The notes beneath the pieces were generated by a model. That model was given only the letters and a program-made list of their open reading frames with translations, was not told the DNA's origin and did not search any database. Positions 11,650-22,640 of a stretch of 64,000 bases of DNA are shown in pieces (positions within the stretch are counted from its first letter, which is position 1; the number at the start of each line of letters is the position of its first letter). The translations under genes and the position numbers were made by a program. The stretch is from Aquilaria yunnanensis (Eukaryota > Streptophyta > Magnoliopsida > Malvales > Thymelaeaceae). Location: positions 7,008,501-7,072,500 of the forward strand of contig CM077599.1 of the NCBI GenBank assembly GCA_039654915.1, in the 5' to 3' direction.

Positions 11650-11930
11650 TTCCTGCAGAATGGTCAAATCTCTCATTTAGTCCCTAGATATAATATTCCT
11701 GCTATAATGATCCCCAACTTTTATGATCTGTTATATTTTTTTTTCCTTTTTGCTAATTAAAATTTTTGTATATATTAAAAGTCAAAGATTTTTAAAGAGA
11801 TGGGAAGGGGGCTATATTAATCCCTACTCGCAGGCGTGACAAGCTTTTAGATATACGACATGAACTTTTAGGAAAATAAAAATTTTGATGACATATTTAA
11901 ATTCAAAATGATAAAACCTTAAATGAAAGT
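11650..11930. other. Repeat-like spacer, no gene
   Basis: Contains phrases typical of dispersed plant repeats (TTTAGTCCCTAG, CTATATTAATCCC) but no element ends that I could pair, and no coding sequence. Confidence 0.35.
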
Positions 11931-11934
11931 GAAT

Positions 11935-13500
11935 GATCCCCCCCTTTTTCTTATCTTTCTCTTCCTTTTTCACGCTTTTTTCCACAAATCGTTTCTTTTC
12001 ATTTCTTTCTCTTTTTATGTTTCTTTCTCACTTCTTTCTTGTTCATTTTCTGATTTTCATGGCTGACGCATCTTTTTTTTTTATTTAGATTTGTTTCTTT
12101 TTCTTCTTTTCATTTCATTCATTATGTTTATTATTATTCTACAAGTTATCTATTTTTTTCATTTATTGTTCCGAGATTGTCAATCAATAAAAGAACAAAT
12201 GGCTAGTTAAGGCAAAAGAACAAACTAATATTGGTAAAAGAACATTTAGTTCATCTAAAAGAATAAATAGATACTGATATAAGAACAGATAGTTCATGTC
12301 TGTTCTTTTATAAGTTTAATTGTTTTTTTTATCAATTTTTGTTTGTTCACACTTCTTACTTACTTTGCTTAAGTTGTGTCTGTTTTTTTATAAATTCTTA
12401 TTTGTTCTTTTATCTCTTTTATCTGTCATTTTATTAGTTAATTTTTTATTTTATCAATTTTATCTACCTTTTATCAGATTTATTTGTTCTTTTTATTATT
12501 TATTGTTTGTTTTTTTATCAGTTTCATTGTTATCTCTCAATTTTATCTTTTTTTATTAGTTCTTATTTATTCTTTTATCAGTTTCATTGTTATCTCTTAA
12601 TTTTATCTTTTTTTATTAGTTCTTATTTATTCTTTTATTAGTTTTTATTTATTCTTTTTATCAGTTTTATATGTTCTTTTTGTCAATTTTATATGTTCTT
12701 TTAGCAGTTTTATCTATTTTTTTATTATTTTTAATAACATAAATTTTTTGTTCTTTTATTATTATCTTGTTTTTCTTTTTTGAGCATCTGTTAGTTTTTT
12801 TTAGAGAAATTAATTATTCTTTTATCAATATCTATGTGTTCTTTTTGAGGAACCATCTGTTTTTTCACTAATACGTATTTGTTCTTTTAGTTTAAATAGT
12901 TATTTGTTCTTTTATTAGTTAGAAAAATTTTAAACAAGAAAATGAAGAAAACAGATAAATTTTTTTTTAAATATGATTAACAAAAATGAAATAGAACTAA
13001 AAATTAAAAAATAGATAAATTAAAAAAGGAATAAACTAGAAATAAAACAACAGATAAAACTAGAAATAATGAAAAATAAAAGGAAAAGTTGGGAAAAGAT
13101 GAGAAAATGAAAAAAAAATTAAAAAAAGTAAATATAAAATGATGAAAATAGAAAAAAATGACAATAATTGAGGGGGGAAACTGAGAAAAAAAAAATAAAA
13201 AAGCTGAAAAAGACAAAAAAAAAATGTAACAAAAGAAATTGAAAGGGAGGTGGGGCTCTAGGATTTGAACTCAGCCCACCTTCGGCCTCCCCATTCATGA
13301 GCTGGCCACCCAATTCAGAAGCTTGTCTCAAGTGCGCAAATGTTTTCTAGGTATATTTAATACAGGGTCAAAGTGACAATTCTTAGATTTTTCAGGGATG
13401 GCGCACAGAATAAGGCAGGTCTACGCAATACTTACTCATCTCCAATTAGCCACCTCTGCTAGGTGGATTTTGTTGTTAATATACCATCAACGAGGTGGAG
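11935..13500. repeat. Fold-back element with inverted TTTGTTCTTTT minisatellite
   Basis: A pyrimidine-rich left arm (about 11935-12180) faces a purine-rich right arm (about 12930-13245). Between them lies an array of TTTGTTCTTTTAT(C)AGTTTTAT units (12185-12930), the reverse-strand version of the 7565-9725 array. At 13250-13315 the minus strand reads GAGTTCAAATCCTAG (B-box-like) about 20 bases inside an A-box-like GGGTGGCCAGCTCATGAATGG. Past that lies the tail at 13370-13435 shared with 10150-10225. The large minus frames at 13004-13331 only translate the arm. No transposase. Confidence 0.6.
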
Positions 13501-14157
13501 CATATGTTGAATAAGTTTCACCATTTTAAATACCTTGTCTTGATCTGTTGAGCTCTAATTTGCCGCATTTCCAAATTTGGGACAATAAAAATAGAGTCCG
13601 CAATTTTTTAAAACTATAATTTGGGCCCTACATTTTTAAAAAATTTTAATTTAGTCTCCAATTTTTTTTTGTAAAATTGCAAAGTGATGCCGAAACTTTG
13701 ATAAGAATTTTTAAGAAAGTTACTAAAGTGTGAAAAGTGTCAGTTTAGTCACTGGAGATACAATGATAAGTGCTACATCAGTATTTTCTATTATAAATGA
13801 AGTTTTAGGCTGACTTGGCAAAAGGTGAAACTTTTTGTGCTACTGGAGTTAACAGTTTTAAGTTTTAAGACTTCTTTGGTAAATTGAAGAGTTCAATGAT
13901 TGATTTGGCAAAATGAATAGAATTTTAGGACTCAAATTGTACTTCATAAAAAAAAATCCTGCTATGCATCAAGAGAAACTTTGCGTGAATGGCACCTCTA
14001 ATGAAAGCCTACTCTACACAAATGAGCAGCAATTATGCGTAAAACGTAATGGTGATCTGAACATAAATATCTATAGATTATAGTTTACACGTTTTCCTTC
14101 AGTACTCAAAACGGTAGAAAGAGAGATTATAAGAGAGAATTTAATATATATTGTCAA
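13501..14157. other. Repeat-like spacer, no gene
   Basis: AT-rich with wording seen in many plant inverted-repeat elements (around 13590-13700: TTTAAAACTATAATTTGGG, then TTTAGTCTCCAA). I could not pair its ends and see no gene. Confidence 0.35.
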
Positions 14158-14158
14158 T

Positions 14159-14706
14159 GGTTAAATTGCACCAAAAGTTCCAAACCTTTAATTCTCATCA
14201 AAAATTGGTCCTCACCTTTCATTTTATTGCATATTGGTCTCAAACATTTATAATTCATTGCATATTAATCTTTAGCATTAAAAAACTGAATTAGCATAGA
14301 AATCTGATTTACAATAATGAAAATTGATATTTAAATAATTTGTTAACTATAAAAATTTATGGTACAAATTAAATTTATGAGAATTCAGTTATCAAATAGT
14401 TTGAATTTTAACTCTCATGCAATTATCTAATGTCAACTTTTTAATTTCAATTTAAACTATTTGGTAACTATTTTTCTATAAATTCAATAAGTACCATAAT
14501 TTTTTGACAATTAGTGGATCAATTAAACTATCAATTTTCTTTTATTCTTGTGGATTGGATTTCTATGTCAATTTAGTCTTGACTAAGGTTAGAGACCGAT
14601 ATGAAATGAACTATAAAAATTTGGGGCTAATATGGAACAAAACGGGGGTTCAGGACAATTTTACAATAGAAACTAAAGATTTGGGACTTTTGGTACAAGT
14701 TACCCT
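14159..14706. repeat. MITE family A, copy 1
   Basis: The left end (AAATTGCACCAAAAGTTCC) and the reverse complement of the right end (TAACTTGTACCAAAAGTCCC) match. The inverted similarity continues inward through phrases like CATATTGGTCTC versus the complement of GGCTAATATGGAAC. About 550 bases, no coding capacity; the small frame at 14504-14710 is part of the repeat. Related copies lie at 16979-17440 and 61701-61995. Confidence 0.6.
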
Positions 14707-15541
14707 CTAGTTGGCCCTATACCTATCATTGAGTGGTAAAAGAAAAACCACTTACACGATTAAAGTTTGAAGTCTATTCATTCACAAGAAACAATAAGTA
14801 TCATGTTCATGAGCTAATGGATCCATGACAACTTGTTTCAATAATTAAGTTACAATAGTTATGTGAACATTACTTGACCATCAAGCTCAAAATCAATTCA
14901 TTATAAATACAGCGGGCTAAAACTTTTAAAACTAATTGTGGAAATCTTATTTTACCTTTTCTTTGTACATGTAGAATCTTGTTACAATGATTTATGAGTT
15001 AAGGAAAATAATATACTTGATAAAATATGCTTTTACCAGTCTCGGAGCTCAAGTTCTCATGCTTACCCACATTGCATGCACTTTATTTTACATTTCAGTA
15101 GGCCTACATGAACAGAATAATTCATGTATCAGTAATTCAGTATTATTTGTCAGAGGGATAGATATGTTCTTTCTCAAGGTTAAAAACTGGATTGAACAGT
15201 TTCTTTTAGTTTGGGGACTGACCTTGTTTCTGAATCTAAGTGATTCTAAGACGGATCTCAGCCGTCTTTCCACGTGGGCGAGATCGGTAACTATGACTCA
15301 AAACTCTTAAAAGGTCAACAACATGGTCCAGAGTCGAGGAGAGAAGTGAACGACGACCTGGGAAAGTGCAGAGATGGAAGATGATGAACCGAGCTGGACA
15401 ATATTGGTTCCCAGGAAAACAGAGCAGAAAAGGTTGGTCTAAAAAGAAGAAAAAAAAAACAAAGAGAAAGTTGTTTTATCTTTCTGACCCTTGGGACAGA
15501 GAAGAATGAAGGAACCAAATACTGCTAAACTTGTAAGTTGT
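14707..15541. other. Spacer upstream of the TMN relic
   Basis: A 107-codon frame at 14987-15310 is open but resembles nothing I know and has no splice or expression signals that I could trust. The stretch 15290-15540 is purine-rich and may be decayed upstream sequence of the relic gene that follows. Confidence 0.3.
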
Positions 15542-16111
15542 TATGCTTCTGAACATCGACTCAAGGCTGGAGATCCGATCCTCTTCTACTTTAATAAGAT
15601 GGCTCCTATATGGAAATCCAGGTCCATTTTCTACCTCAATAAATCAAAATGATGTCATCCTCACTGAACTTTACCAATTTATGAACAGTCTATGGGATCA
15701 TATCATATGGGCTAGTGCTACGACTTATACGGCATCCTGTTCATAGTTTTTGTCATATTTCTGACTGTCCCTCCCTGCTCTAGCTACTGTGGACTAAAAA
15801 ATGACGCAATTCTCGACAGAAGGACAGCCACTCCTAGTGTTTGGTCCTCGTTCTAGTTTTCGTGATTTTTCAGGTCTTTCCTATGTGGTGGGTCAACTGG
15901 GCTTTCTATATATGGTTACTGCTTCTACTAATATTTCTCCCTATCACTTATGTTAGTCTTGCAGACTTCATTTTTCTTTGGTTAAATGGCTTGTATCTGC
16001 TTTGGGGTATTCTTGTTCTTGATGCTTGGCGCTGTTGGATTTTTCGCCTCTATGGCTCTGATGTTTGCCAGTCACTTCTATAGCTTCACCAAGTTTGACT
16101 GGGCTGCCTAG
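15542..16111 (+). pseudogene. Decayed third TMN (TM9SF) gene copy
   Basis: Three exon remnants remain, in the right order. At 15542-15621 the sequence reads YASEHRLKAGD, then FNKMAPIWKS, and stops at a CCAG|GT donor. This corresponds to the end of TMN exon 1 (ASDHRYKDGD, ANKVGPFHNP). At about 15665-15770 ELYQFMNSLWDH, then (after a frameshift) YDLYGILFIVFVIFLTV match the end of exon 6. At 15874-16111, after a TTTTCAG acceptor, SFLCGGSTGL begins the last exon. Further on TSFFFG and LGAVGFFAS are readable, but TAA codons interrupt the frame. Exons 2-5 are gone. The C-terminal end differs from KCE of the neighbours, so the lost gene may have been more divergent than copies 1 and 2. It lies between them in the same orientation. 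Confidence 0.8.
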
Positions 16112-16578
16112 AGGCCGGTTAGGGTGTCTGGGAATTTTCGGTCACTCTTCAGGCCCAGTAGCAAGTTGGTTCTAGCTTGAGGGCCAAGTTAACATGGTAG
16201 TAAACGACTGTACAAGTTTGCAGCTGCAGCTTCGAATTGCTTTGCTTCAAATTTTGAGGTGAAGAGTCAAACTCTATGTAATCCTTGGAATATGAGGTTT
16301 CAACCAATAATAGTCGTAACCAAGTGAATGTGTGTGGTTGTGTTAAGGTGAAGCAAGTCCATGCCTCGGAATTTTTTTTTTTTTTAATATATCAGAGGTT
16401 TGATATTACTTCATTTCAGCATTTTCCCACTTAAGCTTTCTAGAAAGATTATTATGTAGGTGTGGACTACCATTACGAATGGATCTTTACCTAGCGGCAT
16501 GTAGCTAACATCTTTATACTTGAGGATTTGATATATTAACATAACCCTCGATCATAAAATGATCCGTAATAGAAAATT
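16112..16578. other. Flank of the TMN relic, no gene
   Basis: Probably former 3' UTR in the first few hundred bases (GC and codon texture change near 16400). Nothing else is recognised. Confidence 0.3.
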
Positions 16579-16875
16579 TAGAGTTAATTCGTTTTAATTT
16601 TTAATTCGTTTTAATTTAAGTCAACTTAATAAAAAAATTGGCTTATTTTTATTTTTATAATTTTTTTGCCTGGAATTAATTTTATTTAAAAGTTAATATT
16701 ATGGAGGTAGAATATCCATTCAAGATTAAATTTTTATAATGTTATTAAATTTTTTATGAATTGTTCTTTTTAAATACTAAAATGGAAAAATTTATAAAAA
16801 TTTAATAATATCATAAAAATTTTGTAATCAATAAATTATTATACATAAATAATATTAGCTTTCAGGTAAAATTGG
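16579..16875. repeat. MITE family B, copy 1
   Basis: This stretch matches 51822-52156 through most of its length. Shared phrases include TTTAAGTCAACTTAAT, TTTTTATAATGTTAT, TTCATAAAAATTTAATA or close variants, and TAATATTA...CAGGTAAA. The other copy has paired ends (AGAGTTAATTC versus AGAGCAAATTC in reverse complement), which identifies it as a short inverted-repeat element. The right end of this copy is blurred. No coding capacity. Confidence 0.55.
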
Positions 16876-16978
16876 AGTTCTTCAACTTCAAAATAAATGG
16901 AGAAATTAGAGTGCATTAAAGTCAAGCTAAAGGAGAAACTTAAAAAGTTTGAGTAGTTTGATAATTAATAAATTCATC

Positions 16979-17440
16979 ACAATTTGCAGGGTGTCCTTGA
17001 TCCCAAATCTATAATTATCATTGTAAATTAGTTCTCAATATCTAATTCGTTGCATATTGGCCATAAATTTTTATAAAGTAGTAAGCATTAGTCCCTTGTC
17101 CCATGGGAAAAATAAATTAGCACAAAATATGATTTACAGTGAGAAAAAATTGATAATTTAAATAATCTATTAACTATAACAAAATTATAAAATTATTGTT
17201 TAATTTAAATTTTCTAAAAAATAATTAACAAATAGTTTAAATTGAAATTTAAAAATTAAACATTTTACGGTTACGTTGGAATTAGGAAATTTTTTGCGAC
17301 TATTAAGGACCAAATTTACAGATTTTGCAGGAGTAGATATCAATATGCAACAAATTTATTTTAAATGTTTAAGTCTAATATGTAACTGAGGGGAGGTTGA
17401 GGATTGGACTGTAACAGTAACTATAGAGGTTTGGAACCAG
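16979..17440. repeat. MITE family A, copy 2
   Basis: Starts with AATTTGCAGG and TCCCAAATCTATAATTATCATTG, and ends with the inverted counterpart (GGTTCCAAACCTC read on the minus strand). The interior shares TCGTTGCATATTGGCC, AAATTAGCACA and AAATAGTTTAAATTGAAATT with the copies at 14159-14706 and 61701-61995. About 460 bases, non-coding. Confidence 0.55.
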
Positions 17441-17560
17441 CTATGTCTATTTACCGCGCCACCAAAATAAAATTGAACAATCAGATAAAATATGCACAAA
17501 CTAATATTTGAACAAACAAATAAAAAAAGTTTGGTCTTTGTTATTCTAATCAGAAAAAAG

Positions 17561-18749
17561 GAAAATTTACAAAAGTCTCCCGGTGTTTGGACTAACATAC
17601 ACTTATCCACATTTATTTTAGAAAACCTACAGTTTATCACCTTAGAATGTCACATCCATCATCTTGCCTATGTTAGTGGGCCTAATGCCCTGATTACCTA
17701 ACAGGATTTACAAATCGTGCAAACTACCTACAATATTCATCTTATGCTGCCTCAAATCCATTTTTTTCAAAATATATGATATCCTTCTAATAAATTTTCT
17801 ATTTCTAAATAATTTCTATATTTATAAATTCACTTATAATTTCTAAATCTATAATACATTTTAATGTCTACAAACAAATTTCATCCTTATGATTAATATT
17901 AATATTTAATTTCTAACATCTTATTTATTTTTCAATCAGTTCAAATAAAAAGTATAATGTTTTAGGACAAATATATTTAGCTAATTTCATTTTATGTTGA
18001 AAGCTAGTGGTAGTGGTCACCATAAGAAAAAAAAGAGTGAGAGATTGATTATTGATTGATTAATTAGAATAACATTGAATAAAACTAATAATAAATCCGT
18101 ATAGTGGAAGATAAATATATGGAAGCAAGATTTTTTATTTTTTCTTTCAAAATTTGTTGTAATTACCAATATCACTAATTAAGATGATTAGTTCATGTTA
18201 TACTTTCCCTATTTGTCGCCATCTACCAATTAAAACCTCATATGTTTCCATCCATATAACTAGCTTAACGCTATATCATATGGTTTAGTTCATATAGAAG
18301 GTATTCAGATAAGAAATTCATTAAATTAGTGATAACAGATGCATCAAATTAATTAAAATATATTTATCCTAAAAAATGACACTTCTCCATTTGAATTAAT
18401 TAAAAAATGAATAAGATGTTAAAATGTAAATTAATAGAAAACTTGGTTTATAAACACAAAATATATTATAGATTTAGAAATTAATAGTAAATATATAAAT
18501 ATAGAAATTTTTCGGGAATGAAAAAATTATTAGAAATATATCATATATTTAGGGGAAATTGATTGAAGGCTGCATAAGATGAATATTGTGGTTGATTTAC
18601 ACAAATTGAAAATCTTGTTGGTCAATTAGGGTATTTAGCTCACTAGCATATGATGATTTGTGGGGAAAAATTGTAGGTTTTCTAAAGTAAAGGGAAGTGT
18701 GGGTTAGGACAAACATGGGGGGAGGGTAGGGTTTGTAAATTTCTCTTAG
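17561..18749. mobile_element. Long-TIR (MULE-like) element upstream of TMN copy 2
   Basis: Two arms of about 400-440 bases, 17561 to about 17990 and about 18310-18749, are imperfect reverse complements. Shared landmarks are AAATTTACAAA, TTTAGAAAACCTACA, ACAATATTCATCTTATGC, TTTCTAAATCTATAATA and TAACATCTTATT. The ~300-base centre is AT-rich and non-coding. The termini are near GGAAAATTTACAAAAG and its partner, but a clear target duplication was not found. Such long terminal inverted repeats are typical of Mutator-like or fold-back elements (inference). The right end is about 170 bases before the copy 2 start codon. Confidence 0.65.
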
Positions 18750-18921
18750 GAAAAAGAATAGAGTGAGAGAGAGAGAGCGAGAAAGAAATTTGAAGGGGAA
18801 AAATACGAAAAATAAAAAGAAAAAGAAAAAGAGGGGGATCAGATTTTGTCGGCATATATCTTCTCCTACATTTTACACGCTCTCACAAAGTCTCGCACTC
18901 CCTCTTCATTTTACACAGAAC

Positions 18922-21900
18922 ATGAACACCATTTCTGCAACTCTGCTGATCTACGGACTTCTAATCAGCTGCTTCGTTTCTGTTGTGAGATCTGATGCCT
19001 CCGATCACCGTTACAAGGACGGCGACGCAGTGCCCTTGTACGCAAACAAGGTCGGCCCTTTCCACAACCCCAGGTAACCCTACCATCACCAATTCTCGTC
19101 AAATTCTTCATTTCCTCACAGATTCTTCTTTTAGATCTGAAGTTCAGATCTGGTTTACCAGCTTTTCGACTGCGTCGCTAGCCAATGCCCGTTTCTGCTC
19201 TCTCTTATCGGCATTCATGTGTTGTGTTTCATGCATGTTGTTCTTGTATAAACAAAAAACGCACGGGTTTTTTTTTTTTTTTAAATGTAAGAGCTTAGTT
19301 TCAGTCTGGTGAATGAATAAGTTGAGATTATTGTAAATGCAGCTGTATGTTTCAGTCTTACCTAATAGCTTTGTTGCTGATGTTGTTTTGATCCAGTGAA
19401 ACGTACCGGTACTTTGATCTTCCCTTTTGTTCCCCAGGTTTCATCTCAAATCCTTAATGCTTCACTAATATTTTCCGTGTCGTTTATGTTTTGCATACTA
19501 TAGTTTCATTCTTCAAAGATATCTGTTATGAGCTGGTTTTCTTAATGTTTAAGTTGATCTGAATGGTGCAGATGGTGTCAAAGAGAAGAAGGAAGCACTT
19601 GGTGAGGTGTTAAATGGAGATCGACTCGTCAGTGCTCCCTATAAGCTAAACTTCAAGGAGGAGAAAGACTCTGCCGTTGTCTGCAGGACTAAGCTTTCCA
19701 AGGAAGATGTCGCGAAGTTCAGGCAAGCAGTTGAAAAGGACTATTACTTCCAAATGTACTATGATGACTTGCCCATCTGGGGCTTCATTGGAAAAGTCGA
19801 CAAGGAAGGCAAAACTGACCCAAGCGAGTACAAGTACTTCTTGTACAAACATATCCAGTTTGACGTTCTTTACAACAAGGATCGTGTAATCGAGGTTAGT
19901 GCCCGTATGGATCCTCATTCGGTTGTGGATCTAACCGAGGACAAGGTGGTTGATGCAGAGTTCATGTACACCGTTAAGTGGAAGGAAACAGAGACTCCTT
20001 TCGAAAAGAGAATGGAGAAGTACTCAATGTCTTCTTCTTTGCCCCATCACTTGGAAATTCATTGGTTTTCAATTATCAATTCATGTGTGACAGTTCTCCT
20101 CTTGACCGGTTTCCTTGCAACAATTCTCATGAGAGTTCTGAAGAACGATTTCATCAAGTGAGTTCTGCGGTCAATTTATTTATGTAGGATTGGCTTTATT
20201 TCTTGCCCGTTTAACATTTTGGATTAAGCCTTAATTCTGTAAAGGTATGCTCAAGATGAAGAAGCTGCTGAGGACCAAGAAGAAACTGGATGGAAGTACA
20301 TCCACGGAGATGTTTTTCGATTCCCTAAATACAAGTCTTTGTTTGCTGCAGCTCTTGGAAGTGGAACACAACTATTCACCTTGTAAGGATGGCACTTAGT
20401 GTTCGGAGTTTTTCTTCCATTCAGAGTTTACCTGTCTTTATTAATAGTTTATGGCTGACCCAGCTTCATCTGACAGATCTCGTTTTCATGTTTCTTCAGG
20501 ACTGTTTTCATTTTTATGCTTGCACTTGTTGGTGTATTTTATCCATACAACAGAGGGGCCCTATTCACTGCACTGGTTGTCATATATGCGCTCACATCTG
20601 GGATTGCAGGATATACAGCAACCTCTTTCTATTGCCAGCTTGAAGGGAAAAACTGGGTATGCATAGATTCAGCTAATGCTATCATTTACTAGTCCCATGG
20701 TGCTCTTAGTATGATCTCTTGAGTCTTTGAGTATAAAAAACAAAAGAAAGGGCAAACTGTTAATTTATGCAATATGTTTTTGTGTTGAACTATATTCTGT
20801 ATTGTTTTGTCTGGCTTTCACAGGTGCGGAACTTATTGCTTACTGGGTGCCTCTTCTGCGGACCCCTGTTCCTGACATTCTGCTTTCTCAACACTGTTGC
20901 TATTGTGTATAGTGCAACTGCAGCGCTTCCATTTGGAACTATTGTGGTCATTCTTCTCATATGGACACTGGTGACTTCGCCGTTGCTTGTTCTGGGTGGT
21001 ATTGCTGGCAAAAACAGCAAAGCTGACTTTCAAGCTCCTTGCCGTACAACAAAGTATCCTCGAGAGATTCCACCCTTACCTTGGTACAGGAGTGCTCTTC
21101 CTCAAATGGCAATGGCAGGGTTCCTCCCATTTAGTGCCATCTATATTGAGCTTTACTACATCTTTGCCAGTGTCTGGGGTCACAGGATCTATACTATCTA
21201 CAGCATCCTATTTATTGTTTTCATCATTCTTCTGATAGTCACTGCTTTCATAACTGTGGCTTTGACCTATTTCCAACTTGCCGCTGAAGACCATGAATGG
21301 TGGTGGAGGTAAATTACTACACACTATCTTGTTATCTATTATTCTATTCAGTGAATTCCTTATGTATTTGAGAAATATCAGAAAGGATAGCCCTATCATG
21401 AATTTGTTCACTGTTAAGGATATTTGATCTTGTAAAAAATCTCCTGGGGTTGAGATCTGATAATTTGCTTTCAGAATTTTCTCAATTAGCATTTGGGAGG
21501 GGCAGTTGCTTTAGCTGTTCTACATTTTGGTACAGATATCTCTTTGGAATTCCGTGTCTTTATCAAACTAGGAAAATGGTGAACTTGAAGGCAAATGCAA
21601 TGATCATTTCTTTCTCAATTATAGTTGAAAGAGTGGGAGTGGGTAGTTACTACTTAAGTTTTAAAAGGAATGACATTTTAGGATGTACTGTTATCTGTCT
21701 GAAAATAAATGATATGAGCGCTTGAAATGGTGGTGTGGCAAAACATCCTTAAATTTTGTGGAAAGGGGGAAACTGTTATTTTGGATAGGGGAGACTAATT
21801 AAAAAAATATATTTGGGAAAATCTAGTTGATTTTCTGGTTACTGACAAAGTAAACTTTGCATGAACAGCCTCCCAAGGTTGTTACACAGTTTTAGCTGTG

Positions 21901-22284
21901 AAGTGACATCTTCGATTTTTGGGATCCTTTGACTTTATTTTCTGTTTAGACATGCGATGGTCATTGGAAAATTGTGTTATCTTATCTTGATTTCTAAGAG
22001 TATTGGCAAACTTAATTTGGCTTCTATTCCTTGAAACTGACTAAAGCTCTCAAAATGGTTGCAGGTCTTTTCTCTGTGGTGGATCTACGGGTCTGTTTAT
22101 ATATGCTTACTGCTTATATTATTACCATGCACGATCGGATATGTCTGGATTTATGCAAACCTCATTCTTTTTTGGCTACATGGCCTGCATCTGCTATGGG
22201 TTCTTCCTCATGCTCGGGACTGTTGGTTTCCGTGCCTCACTGCTGTTTGTTCGTCATATATACAGGTCAATCAAATGTGAGTAG
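18922..22284 (+). CDS. Transmembrane 9 superfamily protein (TMN/EMP70), copy 2
   Basis: Seven exons: 18922-19073, 19397-19437, 19572-20157, 20245-20382, 20500-20656, 20824-21308 and 22065-22284, giving 592 aa. Exons 2-7 have exactly the same lengths and phases as in copy 1. The proteins are nearly identical in the luminal and membrane parts (for example CRTKL here against CRARL, HSVVDL against HSLVYL). The signal peptide MNTISATLLIYGLLISCF is different in its first dozen residues. Luminal EMP70 domain, first span near residue 231-253, further spans and the C-terminal RSIKCE Golgi-retention motif are all intact. An in-frame ATG exists at 18763 in a GA-rich leader. The start at 18922 is preferred because it begins the signal peptide, aligns with copy 1, and the leader translates as low-complexity residues. 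Both gene copies look functional. Confidence 0.95.
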
Positions 22285-22640
22285 GGGGCGTTGTACTTTC
22301 CTCTTCGTGTTAAATTCCTTAATAGGAAATGGCAGAATTTTGTAGAAATGAAACGGATGAGAATGCCTGGCTGCCAGTGGCAAATTTTACTGGGATCTGT
22401 TAGATATCAGTGAAGATGGAGCCTGGTCGGCATTCTAGCTACTGGGGAGCTGTGGGTATAACGTAACGTCAGATTCTGAGATACTTGTAACCAGGAGATT
22501 CCTTCTCTCTCTCTCTCTCTCTCTCTTTCTACGTTGTTTAGGGTGCTTTTCTAAGTGTTTACTGTTCAATGTGTTATAAACATGGCTATTCAATGAATAG
22601 ATCCTGCGAGGCCGCCTCCTGCAGAATCTTTAATATGTTT
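22285..22640 (+). other. Probable 3' UTR of TMN copy 2 with CT microsatellite
   Basis: Sequence following the stop codon has no repeat signature except a (CT)n run at 22505-22526. AATGAATAG near 22595 could be a variant polyadenylation signal. The extent is a guess from texture; no transcript data. Confidence 0.4.
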
